From Candidatus Hydrogenedentota bacterium (GTDB lineage Bacteria; Hydrogenedentota; Hydrogenedentia; Hydrogenedentales; SLHB01): a stretch of DNA of 5,563 nucleotides. The DNA is taken from contig SLHB01000358.1 in the NCBI GenBank assembly GCA_007136375.1, positions 1-5,563 on the forward strand. Reading direction: 5' to 3'. A program made the position numbers and the translations under genes. A model generated the notes under the pieces. It did no database searches and was not told where the DNA came from. It was given only the letters and a program-made list of their open reading frames with translations. Shown piece after piece: positions 1 to 5,563 of the stretch. Each line of letters begins with the position of its first letter. The first letter of the stretch is position 1.

Positions 1-24
1 CGGCGCCGCCTCCGCGCGGAAACA

Positions 25-42
25 GGAAGGAGAGGAAGGAGA
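25..42 (+). promoter_or_regulatory. Duplicated Shine-Dalgarno before pfp
   Basis: The 9-mer GGAAGGAGA occurs twice in perfect tandem (25-33 and 34-42). Each copy contains AAGGAG. The proximal copy is 8 bases from the ATG at 50 and is well placed for initiation; the distal copy is 17 bases away and too far for normal use. The duplication could act as a standby ribosome site or be a harmless slippage product. The proximal site decides the start codon. Confidence 0.7.
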
Positions 43-49
43 ATCAGTC

Positions 50-1336
50 ATGCCTAGGAACGTCATCGTTGCGCAAGCGGGCGGTCCCACGCCCGTGATC
101 AATAGCTCCATGCGGGGCGTCATCGAAACCTGCCGGGAGTTCTCCCAGACCTTTGGAACCGTCTACGGGGCCTGGCACGGCATCGAGGGTGTTCTCAAGG
201 AGGAGCTTCTCGACATCTCCGCCCAGTCCGCCGAAGAGATCGCGCTGCTCCGGTACACGCCCGCCGCGGGCTCCGTGGGCACCTGCCGCTACAAGCTGAA
301 AGACCATCAGGAAGAGGACTTCCAACGGGTCATCGACGTCATCAAGGCCCACGATGTCGGCTACTTCTTCTACACCGGCGGCAACGACTCCATGGACACG
401 GCCAACAAAGTGAGCAAGCTCGCCAAGGATCAGGGCCTCGACTTGGTGGCCGTCGGCGTGCCCAAGACCATCGACAACGACGTGGGCGACACCGAATTCA
501 AGCTCATCGACCACACGCCCGGCTACGGCAGCGTGGCGCGCTATTGGATGGGCGCGGTCCAGAACGCGAATGAAGAGAACATGGGATCTTCCCCGGCGGA
601 TCCCGTCCTGGTGCTCCAAGCCATGGGCCGGAAGATCGGCTACATCCCCGCCGCGGCCCGCTTGGCCGACCCCGATCGCGAAATGCCCCTGCAAATCTAC
701 ATGGCCGAGGCGGGCGTCACGGCGGAGGCCATGTGCGATCACGTCAACGATCAGATCAAGAAAGACGGCCGCTGCATCGTCGTCGTCAGCGAAGGCTTCG
801 AGGTGGGCGACATCGGCGCGACGCGGGACGGCTTCGGCCATGTCCAGTACAGCGCATCGAAGACGACGGTGGCCCAACAGGTCGTCACCATGCTCAACGA
901 CCGCGGCCTGGCCACGCGCGGCGCGGCCCGGGGTCAAGTTCCCGGCACGGACCAGCGGGACACCTGCGCCTACGCTTCCATCGTAGATCTGGATGAAGCC
1001 TACAAGGTGGGCCAGCAGGCCGCCCTCATCGCGGAATCCGGCGAGACCGGCTACATGGCCACCATCCTGCGCGTCCCCGGCCACATCTACAACGTGACCT
1101 ACGACAAGGTCCCCTTGGAGAAGGTGGCGAACTCGGAGCGCGCCTTCCCCGCGAAGTGGCTGACGCCAGACAAGATCGACGTGACGGATGACTTCATCCG
1201 CTACGCCCGGCCCCTCATCGGCGAGGATTGGCCGAGCGTGCCCCTGGTCCATGGCCGTCAACGCTTCGCGCGGATGAAGCCCATCTTCGCGGACAAGAAG
1301 CTTCCGGCCTACGAACTGCAGGCGCTGCGAAGCTAG
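50..1336 (+). CDS. pfp: 6-phosphofructokinase, predicted pyrophosphate-dependent (PFP type)
   Basis: This cytoplasmic enzyme converts fructose 6-phosphate to fructose 1,6-bisphosphate. The PPi-linked form is reversible and serves both glycolysis and gluconeogenesis. The 428-residue protein opens with a phosphofructokinase N-terminus (GG at 11-12, then PTPVINSS). It carries GGNDS at 110-114, PKTIDND at 138-144 with the expected catalytic Asp142, GYGSVARYW at 158-166, the substrate-binding MGRKIG at 192-197 and SEGF at 247-250. In the family, Asp at the second discriminating position of the GGD-G/D motif (here Asp113) and Lys in PKTIDND (Lys139, Gly in ATP enzymes) mark PPi use. Asn112 replaces the usual Asp, and HVQY (264-267) stands where E. 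coli PfkA has HIQR; I believe both occur in this clade. The ATG at 50 is chosen because AAGGAG lies 8 bases upstream and the first beta strand follows at once. The family call is firm; the phosphoryl donor is inferred. Confidence 0.93.
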   Translation: MPRNVIVAQAGGPTPVINSSMRGVIETCREFSQTFGTVYGAWHGIEGVLKEELLDISAQSAEEIALLRYTPAAGSVGTCRYKLKDHQEEDFQRVIDVIKAHDVGYFFYTGGNDSMDTANKVSKLAKDQGLDLVAVGVPKTIDNDVGDTEFKLIDHTPGYGSVARYWMGAVQNANEENMGSSPADPVLVLQAMGRKIGYIPAAARLADPDREMPLQIYMAEAGVTAEAMCDHVNDQIKKDGRCIVVVSEGFEVGDIGATRDGFGHVQYSASKTTVAQQVVTMLNDRGLATRGAARGQVPGTDQRDTCAYASIVDLDEAYKVGQQAALIAESGETGYMATILRVPGHIYNVTYDKVPLEKVANSERAFPAKWLTPDKIDVTDDFIRYARPLIGEDWPSVPLVHGRQRFARMKPIFADKKLPAYELQALRS

Positions 1337-1355
1337 CCCGCGCTGGACCAGGGCC

Positions 1356-1392
1356 GCCGCGCCGGATATCATGACATCCGGGCGGGCGCGGC
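1356..1392 (+). terminator. Bulged GC hairpin downstream of pfp, possible terminator
   Basis: Bases 1356-1367 pair completely with 1376-1381 plus 1387-1392, giving 12 base pairs interrupted by a 5-base bulge (1382-1386) on the 3' side and an 8-base loop (ATCATGAC). It starts 20 bases after the pfp stop codon, which is a normal terminator position. No T-run follows (the next bases are ATAACTCAAA), so it is not a classical intrinsic terminator. It may instead protect the mRNA 3' end or attenuate read-through into gnd. Confidence 0.4.
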
Positions 1393-1426
1393 ATAACTCA
1401 AACGACCCATTGCCGCGGCGCAACCC

Positions 1427-1482
1427 ACATCGGGGGAGGGTTCCGGGGGGAGCATTCCGGCGGAAGCCTTCCGCCATGCGGC
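1427..1482 (+). repeat. Degenerate 14-base periodic repeat in the gnd leader
   Basis: TTCCG occurs at 1441, 1455 and 1469, exactly 14 bases apart. Units 1441-1454 and 1455-1468 match at 11 of 14 positions; the unit at 1469-1482 matches mainly in its first five bases. GGGGGAG at 1432-1438 recurs at 1446-1452, again 14 bases later, so a weaker fourth unit lies upstream. It falls in the non-coding spacer before gnd. It could be a relic of slippage or a helically offset protein-binding array; no factor can be named. Confidence 0.4.
1452..1479 (+). other. Hairpin in the gnd leader
   Basis: GGCGGAA (1459-1465) and TTCCGCC (1469-1475) form a perfect 7-bp stem around a GCC loop. GCAT (1452-1455) and ATGC (1476-1479) extend it to 11 bp with a 3-base bulge (1456-1458). 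It ends 66 bases before the gnd start and has no T-run after it, so a 5' leader structure is more likely than a terminator. It overlaps the 14-base periodic repeat. Confidence 0.45.
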
Positions 1483-1527
1483 TCCACGCCCTTGAACGAG
1501 GTTGATCCGCATTTCCAACAAACCCAC

Positions 1528-1535
1528 AGGGAGGA
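1528..1535 (+). promoter_or_regulatory. Ribosome binding site that decides the gnd start
   Basis: AGGGAGGA ends 10 bases before the ATG at 1546. The reading frame is open further upstream to a TTG at 1492, but that codon lacks a comparable site, and the extra 18 residues are not part of the 6-phosphogluconate dehydrogenase fold. The ATG at 1546 is therefore preferred. Confidence 0.8.
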
Positions 1536-1545
1536 CTGCGCAATC

Positions 1546-2997
1546 ATGGCTGAAATGGATATAGGACTTGTCGGACTCGCCGTAATGGGCGAGAATCTCG
1601 TGCTCAACTTAGAGAGCAAGGGCTTCAGCGTCGCTGTCTACAACCGCACCGTCTCCAAAGTCGACGACTTCATGAACGGGCGCGCCAAGGGCAAGAACAT
1701 CGTGGGCTGCCACAGCGTCGAGGAGCTGTGCAACAGCCTCAAGAAACCGCGGAAGATCATGATCATGGTCAAGGCCGGCAAGCCCGTCGACGCCTTCATA
1801 GACCAGGTGTTGCCCCATCTCGACGAAGGCGACATCCTCATCGACGGCGGCAATTCCCACTTTCCGGACACCATCCGCCGCACCGAGTACCTGGAAGGCA
1901 AGGGCCTCCGCTTCATCGGCACGGGCGTCAGCGGCGGCGAGGAAGGCGCGCTGAAGGGGCCCTCCATCATGCCCGGCGGCTCGCCGGAAGCGTGGCCCCA
2001 CGTCAAGCCCATGTTCCAAGGCATCGCCGCGCGCACGCCAGAAGGCGAACCCTGCTGCGATTGGGTGGGCGAGGACGGCGCCGGCCATTTCGTGAAAATG
2101 GTCCACAACGGCATCGAATACGGGGACATGCAGGTCATCTGCGAGGCCTACCAGATGATGAAAGATGGCCTCGGCATGACCAACGAAGACATGCACGGCG
2201 TCTTCGACGAGTGGAACCAAGGGGAGCTCGACTCCTATCTCATCGAAATCACCCGGGACATCCTCGGCCACAAGGAGGAGAGCGGCAAACACACCGTCGA
2301 CCTCATCCTCGACACCGCCGGGCAGAAGGGCACAGGCAAATGGACAGGCATCGAGGCCCTCACCCTCGGCCAGCCCCTCACCCTCATCGGCGAGGCCGTC
2401 TTCGCCCGTTGCCTCTCCGCGCTGAAGGACGAGCGCGTCGAGGCCGCCAAGCAACTCAAAGGCAACGCGCAACCGTTCCAGGGGGACAAGAAGCAGTTCG
2501 TCAACGACCTGCGGCAGGCCTTGTACGCGTCGAAAATCGTCAGCTACGCCCAGGGCTACCAGCTCATGCGCGAAGCCGCCAATGAGTACAACTGGAACCT
2601 CAACTACGGCGGCATCGCCCTCATGTGGCGCGGCGGCTGCATCATCCGCTCCGTCTTCCTGGGCCGCATCCGCGACGCCTTCGAGAAGAAGCCCGATCTC
2701 GTCAACCTGATGCTCGATCCCTTCTTCCAGAAGGCCATCGAGGACGCGGAGCCGGCCTGGCGCCGGACCGTCGCGGCGGCCGTCCAAATGGGCATCCCCG
2801 CGCCAGCCATGTCTTCCGCCCTGGCCTATTTCGACGGCTACCGCTGCCCACGCCTTCCCGCCAACCTGCTCCAGGCCCAGCGCGATTACTTCGGCGCCCA
2901 CACCTACGAGCGGGTCGACAAGCCCCGGGGCGAGTTCTTCCACACGAATTGGACCGGCCGCGGCGGCGCCACCTCCGCCTCGACCTACGACGTATAA
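1546..2997 (+). CDS. gnd: 6-phosphogluconate dehydrogenase, decarboxylating
   Basis: This cytoplasmic enzyme oxidatively decarboxylates 6-phosphogluconate to ribulose 5-phosphate and reduces NADP+, the last oxidative step of the pentose phosphate pathway. The 483-residue length matches the long dimeric class rather than the roughly 300-residue short class. The N-terminal Rossmann domain has GLVGLAVMG (7-15) followed by NRT (33-35), the pattern of NADP-preferring members. Substrate and catalytic residues are present: GGNS at 101-104, GVSGGEEGA with Ser129, Lys184 in GHFVKM, HNGIEY with His187, Asn188 and Glu191. The family signature spans 253-266 (LILDTAGQKGTGKW). Arg446 and His452 near the C-terminus match the residues that the partner subunit contributes to the active site. 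The start at 1546 follows an AGGGAGGA site. A structured 209-base leader separates it from pfp. I see no glucose-6-phosphate dehydrogenase or lactonase gene nearby. The protein appears intact. Confidence 0.97.
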   Translation: MAEMDIGLVGLAVMGENLVLNLESKGFSVAVYNRTVSKVDDFMNGRAKGKNIVGCHSVEELCNSLKKPRKIMIMVKAGKPVDAFIDQVLPHLDEGDILIDGGNSHFPDTIRRTEYLEGKGLRFIGTGVSGGEEGALKGPSIMPGGSPEAWPHVKPMFQGIAARTPEGEPCCDWVGEDGAGHFVKMVHNGIEYGDMQVICEAYQMMKDGLGMTNEDMHGVFDEWNQGELDSYLIEITRDILGHKEESGKHTVDLILDTAGQKGTGKWTGIEALTLGQPLTLIGEAVFARCLSALKDERVEAAKQLKGNAQPFQGDKKQFVNDLRQALYASKIVSYAQGYQLMREAANEYNWNLNYGGIALMWRGGCIIRSVFLGRIRDAFEKKPDLVNLMLDPFFQKAIEDAEPAWRRTVAAAVQMGIPAPAMSSALAYFDGYRCPRLPANLLQAQRDYFGAHTYERVDKPRGEFFHTNWTGRGGATSASTYDV

Positions 2998-3013
2998 CAG
3001 CCGCGCCACGGCG

Positions 3014-3046
3014 GCGCCGCCGTCCGCCAAGAACGGGCGGCGGCGC
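3014..3046 (+). terminator. Strong 13-bp GC hairpin downstream of gnd
   Basis: Bases 3014-3026 pair with 3034-3046 in a 13-bp stem with a single T-G wobble (3023/3037) and a 7-base CCAAGAA loop. It begins 16 bases after the gnd stop codon. No T-run follows (TCAACCGGGC), so it is not a textbook intrinsic terminator; some high-GC bacteria are thought to use such stems for termination or 3'-end protection. It would weaken or tune read-through into the next gene. Confidence 0.45.
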
Positions 3047-3091
3047 TCAACCGGGCGTTCTCCTGGACTCGCGGCGCGCGGGAGCACAGCC

Positions 3092-4000
3092 ATGAACGAG
3101 CCATTGCACAACTACATGCGAGTGGGCCTCGTCCACTTCATGGCCTTTCCCGAATGCATGGGCGGCGAGGGCCCCATCCTCGAAACCCTGACGCCCCTAT
3201 TGCGGGATCCCTTCTTCGAGGCCATCGAGATCACCCACATCAAGGACGCGGACCAGGCGGAAGCCGTGGGGAACGCCTTCGCCCAGGCCGGCGTGGAGCC
3301 TGTCTTCGGCGCGCAACCCATCCTCCTCGGCGGCGGGCTGGACCTCAACCACGAGGCCCAGGAGCAGCGAGGCCAGGCCATCGCGAAGCTCAAGCGCGCC
3401 TTCAACCGGGCCGCGGAGATCGGCTGCAAACGCGCCGCCGTCCTGAGCGGGCCCGTCAGCGACAAGCGCACCGTCGCCAAGCGGCTGCTCACCGAATCGC
3501 TCACGGAGCTCGCCGCCTACGCCCAGGCCAAGGGCATGAGCCTCGTCCTGGAGACCTTCGACCAGGTCCCCTATGGCAAGAACTGCCTCATCGGCCCCAC
3601 CACCGACGCCGTGGAAGTCGCGCGGAACGTCCGGCAACAACAGCCCTCCTTTGGGCTGCTCCTCGACCTCAGCCACCTGCCCCTCCTCCACGAGACGCCG
3701 CGCCACGCCCTGGAGCTCGCCCAGGAATACCTGACCCATGTCCACATCGGCAATTGCGCCATGGACGACCCTAGCCATCCGGCCTATGGCGACAACCATC
3801 CCCGCATAGGCGCGCCAGGAACCCGCGTGGGCGTGGAGGAACTCGCCGTGTTCCTCCGCGTGCTCCTGAAAATGGACTACCTCACCCCGGACACCCGGCC
3901 CATTGTCAGCTTCGAGGTCAAACCCATGCCCGGCGAATCGCCCGAACTGGTCATCGCCCAGTCGAAGCGCGCCCTCGAAGAGGCCTGGCGCCTCGTGTAG
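3092..4000 (+). CDS. Xylose-isomerase-like TIM-barrel protein (putative sugar isomerase/epimerase)
   Basis: The 302-residue product looks like the AP-endonuclease/xylose isomerase-type TIM barrel family, whose members isomerise or epimerise sugars and sugar acids using a divalent metal. Alternating strands and helices are visible: RVGLVHFMAF (10-19), FEAIEITHI (42-50), CKRAAVLSG (112-120), MSLVLETFD (149-157), FGLLLDLSHLP (187-197), LTHVHIGN (214-221) and IVSFEVKP (271-278). Glu154, Asp192 (or His195), His218 and Glu275 sit at strand ends, as metal ligands do in this family. No signal peptide is seen, so it is probably cytoplasmic. The ATG at 3092 is chosen for a GGGAG site 7 bases upstream; ATG 3116 is an alternative that would still keep the first strand. 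Only 46 bases separate it from the downstream reductase gene, suggesting co-transcription. The substrate is unknown; a hydroxypyruvate isomerase-like role is possible from context but unproven. Confidence 0.82.
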   Translation: MNEPLHNYMRVGLVHFMAFPECMGGEGPILETLTPLLRDPFFEAIEITHIKDADQAEAVGNAFAQAGVEPVFGAQPILLGGGLDLNHEAQEQRGQAIAKLKRAFNRAAEIGCKRAAVLSGPVSDKRTVAKRLLTESLTELAAYAQAKGMSLVLETFDQVPYGKNCLIGPTTDAVEVARNVRQQQPSFGLLLDLSHLPLLHETPRHALELAQEYLTHVHIGNCAMDDPSHPAYGDNHPRIGAPGTRVGVEELAVFLRVLLKMDYLTPDTRPIVSFEVKPMPGESPELVIAQSKRALEEAWRLV

Positions 4001-4027
4001 CCCAGGCCGCGCCGAACAGCGCTACCG

Positions 4028-4035
4028 AAAGGAGG
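4028..4035 (+). promoter_or_regulatory. Ribosome binding site that decides the reductase start
   Basis: AAAGGAGG ends 11 bases before the ATG at 4047. The frame is open back to 3903 inside the preceding gene, but that extension is a low-complexity Ser/Pro/Arg-rich stretch read out of frame from the isomerase gene and is not part of the enzyme family. The ATG at 4047 is therefore used. Confidence 0.8.
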
Positions 4036-4046
4036 CCCCGCAAGCC

Positions 4047-5033
4047 ATGTCCCGCGTCTTCGTCACCCGGCCCATCCCCGACAACGGCCTCGACGAACTC
4101 CGCGCCGCCCTCGGCGCCGAAGCCGTCGACGTCTTCCCCCACGACCGGCCGATCAACCGGGACGAACTGCTGGAAGGCGCCGCGGGAGCCAACGCCCTCC
4201 TCCCCATGCTCACCGACCCCGTAGACGCCGAAGTCATGGACCGCGCGGGCGCCAGCCTGAAGGTCATCGCCAACTACGCCGTCGGCTTCAACAACATCGA
4301 CGTCGACGCCGCCACGGAACGGCGCATCATGGTCGCCAACACCCCCGGCGTGCTCACCGAAGCCACCGCCGACCTCACATGGACCCTCATCATGGCCGCG
4401 GCCCGCCGCGCGGGCGAAGCCGAACGCTACCTGCGCGCCGGCGAATGGGACGGCTGGGGCCCCCAACAATTTCTCGGCGTCGACGTGAACGGTCAGACCC
4501 TCGGCGTCTTCGGCATGGGCCGCATCGGCCAAGCCGTCGCCCGCCGCGCACGAGGCTTCAACATGCGCGTCATCTACACGACCCGCACGCCCCTGGACGC
4601 GGAGACCGAGCGCGCCATCGGCGCCGAGGCCGTCGGCTTCGAGACGCTCCTCGCCGAATCCGACATCCTCTCCGTCCACTGCCCCCTCACCAGCGAGACC
4701 CGCGGCCTCTTCGGGCGCGAGGCCTTCCAGGCCATGAAACCCACCGCCCTCTTCATCAACACGAGCCGCGGCCAAGCCGTGGACGAAGCCGCCCTCGCCG
4801 AAGCCCTCCACGAAGGCGCCATCTTCGGCGCGGGCCTCGACGTCTTCGAGAACGAACCGGCCATCCACCCCCGCCTCCTCGAATGCCCCCACGCCGTGCT
4901 CCTGCCCCACCTCGGCAGCGCCACCCACGCGACCCGCGCCAAAATGGCCAGCATCGCCGCCGGCAACATCATCGCCGCCCTCCAAGGCCGCCGCCCCCGC
5001 CACTGGGTCAACCAAGACGCCTGGCCAGCGTAA
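4047..5033 (+). CDS. D-2-hydroxyacid dehydrogenase, glyoxylate/hydroxypyruvate reductase type
   Basis: This cytoplasmic oxidoreductase of the D-isomer-specific 2-hydroxyacid dehydrogenase family probably reduces glyoxylate or hydroxypyruvate to glycolate or D-glycerate. The 328 residues match the usual length. Visible motifs are NYAVGFNNIDVDAA (77-90) at the substrate side, GVLTEATADL (101-110), and the Rossmann GMGRIG with glycines 156, 158 and 161. The catalytic set is Arg241 (NTSRG), Glu270 (FENEP) and His288 (LLPHLGSA). After the second Rossmann strand the sequence reads TTRTP (178-182), with Arg180 and no acidic residue, which favours NADPH over NADH. It most resembles archaeal GyaR-type and bacterial GhrB-type enzymes; GhrB also reduces 2-ketogluconate, which would suit a neighbourhood containing gnd. 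The start at 4047 follows AAAGGAGG. Third codon positions are strikingly C-rich, more so than in pfp. The family is firm; the exact substrate is not. Confidence 0.92.
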   Translation: MSRVFVTRPIPDNGLDELRAALGAEAVDVFPHDRPINRDELLEGAAGANALLPMLTDPVDAEVMDRAGASLKVIANYAVGFNNIDVDAATERRIMVANTPGVLTEATADLTWTLIMAAARRAGEAERYLRAGEWDGWGPQQFLGVDVNGQTLGVFGMGRIGQAVARRARGFNMRVIYTTRTPLDAETERAIGAEAVGFETLLAESDILSVHCPLTSETRGLFGREAFQAMKPTALFINTSRGQAVDEAALAEALHEGAIFGAGLDVFENEPAIHPRLLECPHAVLLPHLGSATHATRAKMASIAAGNIIAALQGRRPRHWVNQDAWPA

Positions 5034-5062
5034 GGCGCCTGTTTCAGATGATTAGCTGGCCC

Positions 5063-5106
5063 CTGCGCCTCCGTGCCAATCTCGACGCCGCCTACTGCGT
5101 CCGTGC
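5063..5106. repeat. Short imperfect direct repeat in the convergent spacer
   Basis: CTGCGCCTCCGTGC (5063-5076) and CTGCGTCCGTGC (5095-5106) differ only by a two-base insertion. They lie in the 89-base spacer between the convergent reductase and beta-helix genes. The rest of that spacer shows no convincing terminator on either strand. The repeat could be chance in GC-rich DNA. Confidence 0.3.
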
Positions 5107-5122
5107 TTATGCCCGTCACGCG

Positions 5123-5563
5123 TCACCTTGGCATGTCTGGCGGCGGGATGTCGGCCCCCACGTCCATGGCCGGGCCGCCCTCCTTGCGCCGGAAATCGCC
5201 GTTGTCCGGATCGACGAAGATCTCGCGCCAGTCGGTGATGACCTGGCAGCCTTCGCCCATGAAGCGATCACCGACTTCGCGGGTGTAGATGTTGTTCTCA
5301 ATCTCGCCGGAGATGTCCTCGCGAAGACCGTCCAGGATATTGTTCTTGATCACCAATCCCTCGGGCGAGGGCGGGCCGCCTTGTTGCTGACCCAGTATTC
5401 CCGTGGACCACGCGATATTGGGATTCGTGTTCACAAAGGTGTTATTCAGGAAATGGACGTCCCTTATATCGCGGCCGCCCACGCTGCCCGATCTCCACAT
5501 GGCGACGCCCACCGCCGCCCGGCCGAGACCGTCGATGACGTTGTTGCGGAAGACGATGTTCTC
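5123..5563 (-). CDS. Right-handed parallel beta-helix protein, C-terminal end (partial at window edge)
   Basis: The frame is open from the right edge of the window to a TGA at 5123-5125, giving 146 visible residues; the N-terminus lies outside. A GTG at 5512 is in frame but should not be taken as the start, because the codons before it already read ENIVFRNNVIDG, a beta-helix rung. Further rungs follow: RDVHFLNNTFVNT, EGLVIKNNILDGL and GEIENNIYT, with the Asn-Asn ladder typical of pectate-lyase-like or PbH1 repeat proteins. The tail has FVDPDNGDFR and GGPAMDVGAD, a C-terminal pattern common in secreted beta-helix proteins of polysaccharide-degrading or environmental bacteria. Such proteins are usually exported and act on or bind carbohydrates, but no catalytic residues can be assigned from this piece. 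It converges on the reductase gene and is unlikely to share its regulation. Confidence 0.8.
   Translation of the reverse strand, partial: ENIVFRNNVIDGLGRAAVGVAMWRSGSVGGRDIRDVHFLNNTFVNTNPNIAWSTGILGQQQGGPPSPEGLVIKNNILDGLREDISGEIENNIYTREVGDRFMGEGCQVITDWREIFVDPDNGDFRRKEGGPAMDVGADIPPPDMPR

Noticed and set aside
1371..1397. Possible promoter before gnd (ATGACA and CATAAC)
   Set aside because: The boxes partly match the -35 and -10 consensus, but the 15-base spacing is short, they overlap the hairpin, and the consensus for this organism is unknown.
44..1543. A 499-codon open frame on the minus strand opposite pfp
   Set aside because: It is a GC-rich antisense shadow: its composition is Gly/Val/Asp/His-rich low complexity with no recognisable family, while the + strand frame is an unmistakable phosphofructokinase.
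1492..1545. TTG-initiated N-terminal extension of gnd (18 residues)
   Set aside because: It has no good ribosome site, is absent from the family fold, and the ATG at 1546 has AGGGAGGA at good spacing.
1609..3111. A 500-codon open frame on the minus strand opposite gnd
   Set aside because: It is an antisense shadow produced by the strong C bias at third codon positions of gnd; its composition is repetitive Ala/Val/Gly/Asp with no domain.
3903..4046. N-terminal extension of the reductase overlapping the isomerase gene
   Set aside because: The 48 extra residues are out-of-frame translation of the isomerase gene, and a strong AAAGGAGG precedes ATG 4047.
3951..5015. A 354-codon open frame on the minus strand opposite the reductase
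   Set aside because: It is Gly/Ala/Val/Asp-rich without domain features, mirroring the C-rich codons of the real gene on the + strand.
5033..5070. Terminator-like inverted repeat AGGCGC/GCGCCT after the reductase gene
   Set aside because: It has only 6 bp around a 26-base loop and no T-run, so it is too weak to call in GC-rich DNA.
5126..5512. GTG at 5512 as the true start of a small 129-residue minus-strand protein
   Set aside because: The frame continues without a stop to the window edge, and the upstream codons encode another beta-helix rung, so the gene is a truncated larger one.

Overview
The window is GC-rich bacterial DNA. It carries four closely spaced genes on the + strand for central carbon and small-acid metabolism, followed at the right edge by the 3' end of a minus-strand gene that runs toward them. 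Coding density is high, and all four + strand starts have purine-rich Shine-Dalgarno sequences. Three features suggest a bacterium of the Planctomycetes/Verrucomicrobia/Hydrogenedentes type: a pyrophosphate-type phosphofructokinase, a full-length 6-phosphogluconate dehydrogenase, and a parallel beta-helix protein ending in a DPDNGDFR-type tail. That placement comes from memory of these families and is low confidence; nothing here fixes the taxon.

Layout: 50-1336, phosphofructokinase, predicted PPi-dependent. 1337-1545, a 209-base spacer with two hairpins and a degenerate 14-base periodic repeat. 1546-2997, decarboxylating 6-phosphogluconate dehydrogenase (gnd). 2998-3091, a spacer with a strong 13-bp GC hairpin. 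3092-4000, a xylose-isomerase-like TIM-barrel protein of unknown substrate. 4047-5033, a D-2-hydroxyacid dehydrogenase of the glyoxylate/hydroxypyruvate reductase type. 5034-5122, a short convergent spacer. 5123-5563 on the minus strand, the C-terminal end of a beta-helix protein whose start lies beyond the window.

The first two genes control fructose-6-phosphate flux in glycolysis/gluconeogenesis and the oxidative pentose phosphate step that yields NADPH and ribulose-5-phosphate. The TIM-barrel protein and the reductase are only 46 bases apart and look co-transcribed. A role in sugar-acid or hydroxypyruvate/glyoxylate metabolism is plausible for that pair but inferred. The hairpins in the first two spacers suggest that pfp, gnd and the last pair may be separate or differentially expressed units rather than one uniform operon.

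I found no RNA genes, CRISPR arrays, insertion sequences or defence-like modules, and no gene-free stretch longer than 300 bases. The window is mostly ordinary metabolism. The parts most worth a second look are the structured spacer before gnd, the unassigned isomerase/reductase pair, and the cofactor-deciding residues of the phosphofructokinase.
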